Source: Perilla frutescens (taxonomy: Eukaryota; Streptophyta; Magnoliopsida; Lamiales; Lamiaceae). From it: DNA of 64,000 bases. The notes under the pieces are model-generated. The model was not told the DNA's origin and did not search any database. It saw only the letters and a list, made by a program, of their open reading frames with translations. The stretch lies in assembly GCA_026008535.1 (NCBI GenBank), contig BRKX01000017.1, positions 10,742,501-10,806,500 on the forward strand, read 5' to 3'. The translations under genes and the position numbers were made by a program. This document shows, one piece after another, positions 57,240-64,000 of this stretch. Numbering within the stretch: position 1 is the first letter of the stretch; every line of letters begins with the position of its first letter.

Positions 57240-58600
57240 CACTCTTTAGTTATAATAAGCACACCAGAGTTAAATAGATTAATGAATGGTGACTGTGTAT
57301 TAATCCAAAGGTAACTAGGAATTTGGTGGGTTGTTGTGGGCACACGAGGAATTAGTAAACACAACAAATTTGGGTTCGTCTAGGGCACAAGGCTGCCTAT
57401 TCATTTACATCTCTTAGAAAAATCGGAAGGTGGATGATAGGTTAGGGTTTAATTGAAGAGGAATCACTTTTAAATCTATTCTGATATTTCTCTTATCTAT
57501 TTCTGCATATTTAAATTCCAATAAAGTAACAGTACAATCCAAACCCCATTTTGTGATTGGTGACCTGAAAGTGAAATCGCATCGGCTCTCTGTGGAATCG
57601 ACTCTTACTCATAGCTAGCTACGCTCGCTATGGGCACATGAGAATAAATTTATTTTGAATGCGAAACGACCGCATGTCAAAATTGGTGCCGTTTTTGGGG
57701 AGCTGATTTTCAGTGATTTTACTTTCCAAGCTTGTGTGCCTAGAAGTTGATGCCCCGATCTTCTTTAGAAGAAAGTCTACTGTACGATCCAAAGATAGAA
57801 AAGACTTCGAGGAAGAACATAGTAGCAGTGAGGAAGGCACGACAAGCTGCAGACAGACCTCATAAGCCCACACCATTACTAGAAGATCATGAAGACGTAG
57901 GGCATAAGGAGAAAGGACAATTTTAGAACGACCACACTAATAATATGGCTGAAGAAAACAATCGAATTTTGAGGCAGTTAGTCTTTCCGACTAAAATGAA
58001 TCTACGCCCCATGGGCATTACGGTCCCAGTAGTGACTCAGGACATACTTGCAAACTTTATTCAGATCTTACCAAAATTTCATGGAATGCCAGGAGAAGAT
58101 CCTCATAGATATTTGCAAGTTTTTAAGATGGTTTGCCAAACTCAACCATCCGATCATAGACAAAGAAGAATATGTGCAGTTGGTTTCATTCCCTTTTATT
58201 CTTCAAGACGGGGCACTTGACTGGCTGTGACCACATTGAGACATTTTCAACGGAAGTTTTTGGAGAAATATTTCCCAGCATCTCGATTGCAAGAAATGAG
58301 AAAAAGAATTGGAAGTTTGAAGATGGGCACGAATAAGACTTTTTATGATTACTAGGGAAGATTCCAAGCTATGCTTGCAAAATGCCCACAACATCAAATA
58401 ACTGACCATGATCTAATTCAATATTTTGTTGGAGGGTTGAGATCATATGAGAGAATGATAGTGAATGCCTCATGTGGAGGATCTATACTGAACAAGCAAC
58501 CGATTGAAGCATTTAGAATTCTTACAGAGATGACTGAAGACAACTGAGATTTTGATGGAGAGGGCATACGGACATTAAACGAGTCTAAGAGAGCAGCTGA
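57240..58600 (+). pseudogene. Athila/Tat-type gypsy relic: primer site and gag
   Basis: TGGTGCCGTTTTTGGGGA at 57684-57701 differs from the tRNA-Asp-type primer site at four positions; preceding DNA would be LTR U5. Downstream, frame-broken gag: MAEENNRILRQLVF, LPKFHGMPGEDPHRYL (57945-58120), FPFILQDGALDWL (about 58190-58230), then FLEKYFPASRLQEMRKRIG, FQAMLAKCPQHQITDHDLIQYFV and NASCGGSILN up to a stop near 58548. At least two frameshifts and several stops. Nothing of pol follows, so the element is truncated. Confidence 0.7.
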
Positions 58601-60235
58601 CCAAGGCTGTTAGTGTTGTGCTTGACACCAATCGAAGAGACTCAGTCAAGATGGATCAATGATGTCATTTTGCACACTATGTTTTTTAATTGTCATTCAT
58701 CTGTATGACATTGGATAATCACTTAAGTATTTGGTTTTCCCAAGTACATGTCTACTGTTCTGGACAACGTTCATAAAAGATGTGCATGAATGTTATCTGA
58801 ACTTCCTGAAGACAGTTTAAGTAAGGAGTTTGAATTGAGCTATAGATGAAGACTATTGTGCATTGTGCCACAACAGAGATTGTTCAACATGTTGAGTATT
58901 GCCAGCTAATTTCAGTGATAGTGGTCAAATAGGTGGTGCATCGTATGGTCTCCTCCACCTAAAGTTCACATGGTGTCTCCATCTAAGATTGTATGTTTGT
59001 GAATGAGGTCATATCTTCTCTGATACCTATTCTGTCCACCCATGACGTTCACTTCTTCTACTTCATCTTGCAACGTTGGGCATTCACAAGGTCTGGGCTT
59101 CTTTTCCATGCTCACACCAGACTCTATATATATATATATAGGCGTTACATTTTCTAAACAATTTACAAAATTATTGTCAATTTTCCAATCCATTACATCA
59201 TCTTAATTATTAGACGATTGATATTAATTAGTTCTTAATTTATCCATTAGGAATAGTTTTCATATTAACCCTCCTACATATTGAGAAGTGACAACATGAT
59301 TGGTAATCTTTCGTTTAGTTCGTGCCTTACTGGATGTTATTCCGTACGTGTGAGGTTCCGTTTGTTGAATGATGATTATCCTTTTATCAAAAATAAAATA
59401 TAAAACTTGTACCTAATTATCTTATTAGTGAATTTATGTACATATAAATAATGTAAGAAACGTCGGGTAGCTAATTAATGAATGAAAAACTTGGACCTTG
59501 CTGTAGTGCAGACAAATTGAATTAGCCTTGTACCGTCCCAACTATACAACAACTCACTATGAGCATTGTGGGACTTCCATTTAGTGACGACCCTCTCTCA
59601 CTTAATTTCTCTCTCATCATTTTCTTTGATCAATAATTATACACGTACACAACACCTTTTCTTTACAACAATTTCAAAATATATATTTACTACGTACTTA
59701 ATTGCTCATTGATATTTGGATATGGTGTATTTAAGAGGATACATTTAAGTTATACCAAACATGTACATATGTCAACGTGCGACACCTAATTCTTTAAGGT
59801 AAAGTTAACAAATGAGTGCAGATCTAGATGAGCCAATTTGATTATATAGTTACAATTTCCTGTTTCACTTAATATATGTTATTTATGAAATCATTTAATA
59901 TAATTGTACAGTATATACATACCGGCGTCCTGCATTAGTAAATAATAATAATAATGAAACACTAGATGTATATCAAGATAATTAATGTAACATATGAAAT
60001 CTAATATACCTAGCTAGCTAGAACCAAACGGTTAACTAGAATTGTTGGATGATAAATTATGCAATATTTATTTGTTAAATAAAAAAAAAAAACTAGAATT
60101 GTTGGATGAATTGGTGAAACATTTGTCTTTAAGTGAAAATGAAGTAATTCAATCATCTCCTAATTATTAGTAATCGCAAGACTAGCTCTTATTACATGCG
60201 ATAAAATCCTCTAGTCTACATTTCATGTCTTATTT
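58601..60235. other. Intergenic DNA, no gene seen
   Basis: Mixed to AT-rich sequence with a short TA tract (59124-59142). Short ORFs in several frames lack recognisable motifs. Nothing further is supported. Confidence 0.5.
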
Positions 60236-60239
60236 GTGT

Positions 60240-60540
60240 CCCATTATGAAATTTAATATTTTAAAAGTATTTATTACAAAATAAATTTTATTATAGTATT
60301 ACAAATCATAATCAACATTTATTGGTAAAACTTAATTTTTTTTTAAAATTATATACCCTATTTTTGGAATAATCAACCCTATTAATCAATTATATTAACT
60401 AAAAAATAAGAAATAAATATTAAAAAATAAATATAAACCCTAATTGGGTGGAATGTTTCCTAAATAATAATTATAAAATTAAACTAAGGCATAACAAATT
60501 AAAATTAAAGAAAGAAAATGGATGAAAGTTAGATAAAAAT
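60240..60540. repeat. Dispersed repeat, copy 1 of 3
   Basis: AT-rich block with the ordered words ATAATCAACATTTATTGG, TATATACCCTATTTTTGGAATAATCAA, AACCCTAATTGGGTGGAAT and CCTAAATAATAATTATAAAATTA. The same order recurs at about 60940-61190 and 61730-62005. Non-coding. Confidence 0.75.
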
Positions 60541-60678
60541 CAAAATGGAACACCAAATGAGATAGACAAAAGTGGGATAGAGGATTTCATTTGCTTATTA
60601 CATCTTTCATTATGAAGGCCTTTAAATATCTAATTTACACCTTTTATATTAAAATATGTTTTTTTTAAAACACTAATC

Positions 60679-60702
60679 AATATATATATATATATATATA
60701 TG
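60679..60702. repeat. (TA)n microsatellite
   Basis: About 12 TA units followed by TGTATATG. Confidence 0.9.
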
Positions 60703-60939
60703 TATATGAATTTATATTTCAAATTTTAGCATTTATATAGTTGAAACTTTTTTTTCGGTATGACAATAAGAAATTCTCAGCCGTGCGCCATATATAAATG
60801 CACTAGATAATCGCACAATAGCCTTAGGGAGTACGAACATACATAGAAGATGCATGGTTTACAATGGGTGAGATTCTGTAGTTCAAACTGTGTATCTCAA
60901 TCATTCGTGTGCCAACATCATAATTACGCAGTTTTAATA

Positions 60940-61190
60940 TTATTTTTCATAAAATAAAATTTCTTATATTATAACTAAGCTAATTAATATTTATTGCTAA
61001 AAAATGAAATCTAAAAATTATATACCCTAGGTTTGGAATAATCAATCCAAAAAATAATTATATTGGCTAAAAATGAAAACTAAATATAAAAAATAATTAT
61101 AAATTATAATTGAGTGGAATAAACCCTAAATAATAATGTAAAATTATACTAAAGTAAAAGAAATTAAATTGAGGAATGATGAAAGAAAAA
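60940..61190. repeat. Dispersed repeat, copy 2 of 3
   Basis: Direct orientation, diverged from copy 1: AATATTTATTGCTAAAAAATG, TATACCCTAGGTTTGGAATAATCAA, TTGAGTGGAATAAACCCTAAATAATAATG. Confidence 0.75.
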
Positions 61191-61729
61191 CTAATAATTT
61201 TAATGTTTGGTACACGAGTTACACACACAATTTTAGACTAGAGAATGTAGTGCGGTTTACGACCTTGAAGTCCCAATTTTCTACATCAAACGATTCATGA
61301 TCATCAATACTTTTATCCGAGTAATCCACAAGGACGAAAATTTCTCACTTTGCTTAACGTATTCTGATTAGTCGAAATCAACTCTTATATTTTTTGTTGA
61401 ATAATAATTCGAGTTAGTTTTTGATGTGGCCTTTGCAAATTTGATGCAAATTGCAAATACACGAATTTTTAGTTGCAAAATAATATCATGAATTTAAACA
61501 ATAAGTGCTACTGCCACCATATTGACTATCTGATTAAAATGCCAGTTGGACATAATAAATTCACCTTCTTAATTAGACGACCGAGCAATTTACTAGTATT
61601 AATTAATTTGAAACCCACTTTTTTAATCATGAAAAATCTTGAGCTAAATTTCTTATAACGTATATATGATTTTGCCCCATTCAAATTTCCCGGTAGCACA
61701 TTTCCATATTACAGTCCGTAACTGTTAAA

Positions 61730-62005
61730 TTAATAATTTTAATAATATTTATTATAAAATAAAAATTAACTATAACATAAATAATTATAATCAACATTTA
61801 TCAACAAAAAAGTGAATTAAAAAACTATAAAATTTAATTTTAAAATAATCAACCATAATAATGAATTATTAATTAACAATTGAAAATTAAATACTAAAAA
61901 ATAATTATAATAAACCACAATTTGTGGGGTAAATCCTTAAAAATAATCTTAAAATAAAGTTAAATAAAATCATAAAAAACTAAAAATGAAGAAAAAATTT
62001 GAGAA
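61730..62005. repeat. Dispersed repeat, copy 3 of 3
   Basis: Direct orientation, most diverged: ATAATCAACATTTATCAAC, AAAATAATCAACCATAATAATG, TTGTGGGGTAAATCCTTAAAAATAAT. Confidence 0.65.
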
Positions 62006-62423
62006 AAATTCTTAATGAAAGTGCATGTTAGTAACATTACTAAGATATTGCCGAAAATTGCTCTAAATATAGATATATAAAAATGAGTCTGCCAATTTTT
62101 GACGGTATTGTCAAAATTGCTCTAGATAAAATAACCTGACTACATAAATTGTCATTAATTAAAACAAGAAAGATGGTACATGTTTAGGTATATATGTTGT
62201 TAATTTTTGTTTCAATTGATCCTGCACAATTTTTTCCATATAAATTCGTGTAATTTTATATGTTATACCAAAGTATAAATTTTATATCCCATCATTGATA
62301 TATATATGTATCAATGTTGTAAAATTTAGGCTAGGTGGCTACTAGCCGTTACAGAAAGGTGGTAACGGGCAACATTCATTAGTCGCGCTGTTTAAACCGT
62401 CGGTGTCTGTCCAATTTTTTTAT

Positions 62424-62666
62424 GGTTAAATTATATTTTAATATTTATATTTTGGGTACTTTTAAAAAAATGGTCCAACTTTTTAAAAATTAATAAAACT
62501 GTATCCATTTTTTCAAAAATCTTGCAAATATAACATTTAACTAATTCTATGGTTTGAAAATCATATGTAATTGATTGTATTTTAATATTTATATTTTCCC
62601 AACCAAGTAAAAAATATCTCCAATAAAAAAATATTAAAATATAGGTATCAAAGCGTACTTTATCCC
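62424..62666. mobile_element. Palindromic MITE, copy 2
   Basis: Shorter relative of 51524-51884: it starts GGTTAAATTATATTTTAATAT and ends TAGGTATCAAAGCGTACTTTATCCC, with a central GTAATTGATTGTATTTTAATATT in common. Ends are somewhat decayed. Confidence 0.65.
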
Positions 62667-63115
62667 TTTTTATTAATCTTATTTTGAAATAAAAGGAAGA
62701 AATTAAGAAAGAATGGGTGCAGTGTTGCCGGGTCTTATCGATTGGAGTTAGAATATAGGGCATAGCAAGGAATAAGATTATGGTTGATATGATAGAATGA
62801 GAACGAGAATGAAACATGATTCCCACATCCATTGCCAATTCTATAGTTGGTATGATTTTCTAGTTGGAAATGATCATTTTCAAAAGAATCCTCATTACCA
62901 TGGACACGAGATTAACCATTATTCCTTACCCTCATGCTATTATGCATTTATGATTATCAAAACAAATTTTATTTTTTATTTTGGAAAACTATACTTCATT
63001 TTTTGTATTGACAAATGAAATCTCATATCCTTATGAAATATTTTATTAAAAAAATAAAATTATAATAAATTTAATATTTTTTCTAGAATAAAATAAATGA
63101 AATTGTAAAAAAAAT

Positions 63116-64000
63116 TGTTAGTGCCATCGATTAGCACTAAGTGTTGTTTAGAATGCCATGATCTTTATGGCAATTTAAATAGCACAAAAGGTTTTGATTT
63201 TTTAAGTTTTTGAACATTATGATATGAACATTCCACTGCGAATCTGATTGAAGATCGAAGAATGTACTTCACACAAGCATGATCATGTACATGATTATCC
63301 AGAGAGTTTTCAAGAGACGTGTCAAGCTAAATTCAAGGAATTGAAGTTTTCTTTTGAAGATGGATGTTTCAGAATAGAAGATGCCTTGTTCAAAGATGAA
63401 GATCAAAACGGAAGAAGGCGGGTTCTATTCAAGGAAGACTTATAAACTATGGTAGTACAAATCAAACTAGGAATGTTTCTTTTTAGAGTTTGATTCAGAT
63501 TAGGACTCTTCTGACTTTCTTGTTTAGACTATGCTTTGTGCTTATAAATAGTCTGAGAATCAGACTAGTTAGATGTAGAGGTTTTTCGTATACATAAGTT
63601 TTAGAGAGTCTATGATGAGGCCATGCATGGCATTGAAGATGAAGATCCCGAGTTGCAGTTGAGAGGACCAGTCACACGTTTGAGAGCTAAGCAACTTCAA
63701 TGCTATTTTCAAGTGTTGATACGAAGGAAGCTTGAAGTTGGAGAAGATGAAGTCAAAGGCAGGTCAAAGATAGTTAATTTACTAACTATTGAAGATGAAG
63801 ATCACACCATGGAGTATCAGACTTGAAGAGTTGAAGATGGGCATACCGACGTTGGTCAGTATGGGCATACCGACCTTGGATCGTATGGGCATACTGACTA
63901 CGTGTTGAAGAAGAATAATCCAAGATGAAAAGTGGTGAGTTTTTCCAGCCCATATTAGAGTCCACACGCCACTTTATGAAGGCCCAATTTACTTAGGATT
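63116..64000 (+). mobile_element. LTR beginning like the SIRE LTR, open at right edge
   Basis: TGTTAGTGCCATCGATTAGCAC at 63116 shares its first 13 bases with the SIRE LTR start (minus strand of 8335). A TATA box (CTTATAAATA, 63541-63550) follows 425 bases later, then leader-like sequence. A frame at 63623-63826 contains RGPVTRLRAKQLQ, a motif seen in plant gypsy polyproteins, which is odd inside a copia-type LTR, so the assignment is tentative. The window ends before the LTR end can be seen. Confidence 0.45.
63837..63904. repeat. 24-bp tandem repeat, three units
   Basis: ATGGGCATACCGAC begins at 63837 and 63861, and as ATGGGCATACTGAC at 63885, with diverged spacers of equal length. 24 bp is eight codons, and the repeat lies just after the stop of the short ORF at 63623-63826. 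Confidence 0.85.

Noticed and set aside
60000..62400. Origin-like or CRISPR-like array
   Set aside because: The repeats are long, diverged and widely spaced AT-rich blocks; plant nuclear context and lack of short identical repeats exclude CRISPR.
1..64000. A single undescribed multi-gene system in the window
   Set aside because: All substantial coding regions fall into known transposable-element families or the CCCH gene; the remaining ORFs are short or broken and not co-organised.

Overview
The window is plant nuclear DNA, almost certainly from a flowering plant and probably a eudicot. It is AT-rich and packed with LTR retrotransposons, LINEs, hAT and foldback elements. I can support one ordinary host gene, an intron-containing five-finger CCCH zinc-finger gene at about 43.9-48.3 kb. 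There are no bacterial operons, CRISPR arrays, or rRNA or tRNA genes that I can see. All functional calls come from motifs read by eye; no database search was possible.

Layout. 0-7.45 kb holds minus-strand gypsy-type LTR sequence: an Athila-like LTR piece at the left edge, then two related LTRs of a chromovirus-like family with a tRNA-Met primer site and a gag start that is cut off. 7.46-28.2 kb is a minus-strand Ty1/copia element of SIRE/Maximus type with an extra 3' ORF. Its RNase H is split by a complete plus-strand Athila-lineage Ty3/gypsy element (11370-24914; 1.6-kb LTRs, tRNA-Asp-type primer site, gag-protease, pol, env-like ORF). That insertion is flanked by the 5-bp duplication ACAGG. 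At about 28.2 kb the SIRE element passes directly into the gag-protease part of a different, Tork/Tnt1-like copia element, whose LTR reaches about 30.5 kb.

31.3-32.4 kb is a repeat-rich, LTR-like block. 33.2-39.0 kb is a long but decayed L1-type LINE whose ORF1 and ORF2 overlap as ATGA. 40.0-42.1 kb is a hAT element inserted inside another hAT-like element, each with its own perfect 8-bp target duplication. 43.9-48.3 kb is the CCCH gene: six coding exons, a predicted 515 residues, and a short upstream ORF overlapping its start codon. 48.5-64 kb is gene-poor: terminal-inverted-repeat elements, a truncated LINE with an A tail, hAT relics on both strands, a 383-bp palindromic MULE-type element with a 10-bp target duplication, a gypsy gag relic, three diverged copies of a 250-270-bp repeat, and at the right edge an LTR that opens with the same bases as the SIRE LTR.

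The main story is layered transposition, whose order can be read from target duplications and from how each element interrupts another, beside one conserved RNA-binding-type gene. I found no convincing new molecular system. The best leads are the copia-copia chimera, the nested hAT pair, the CpG-rich repeat arrays in the Athila LTRs, the spliced-leader arrangement of its env-like ORF, and the overlapping uORF of the CCCH gene.
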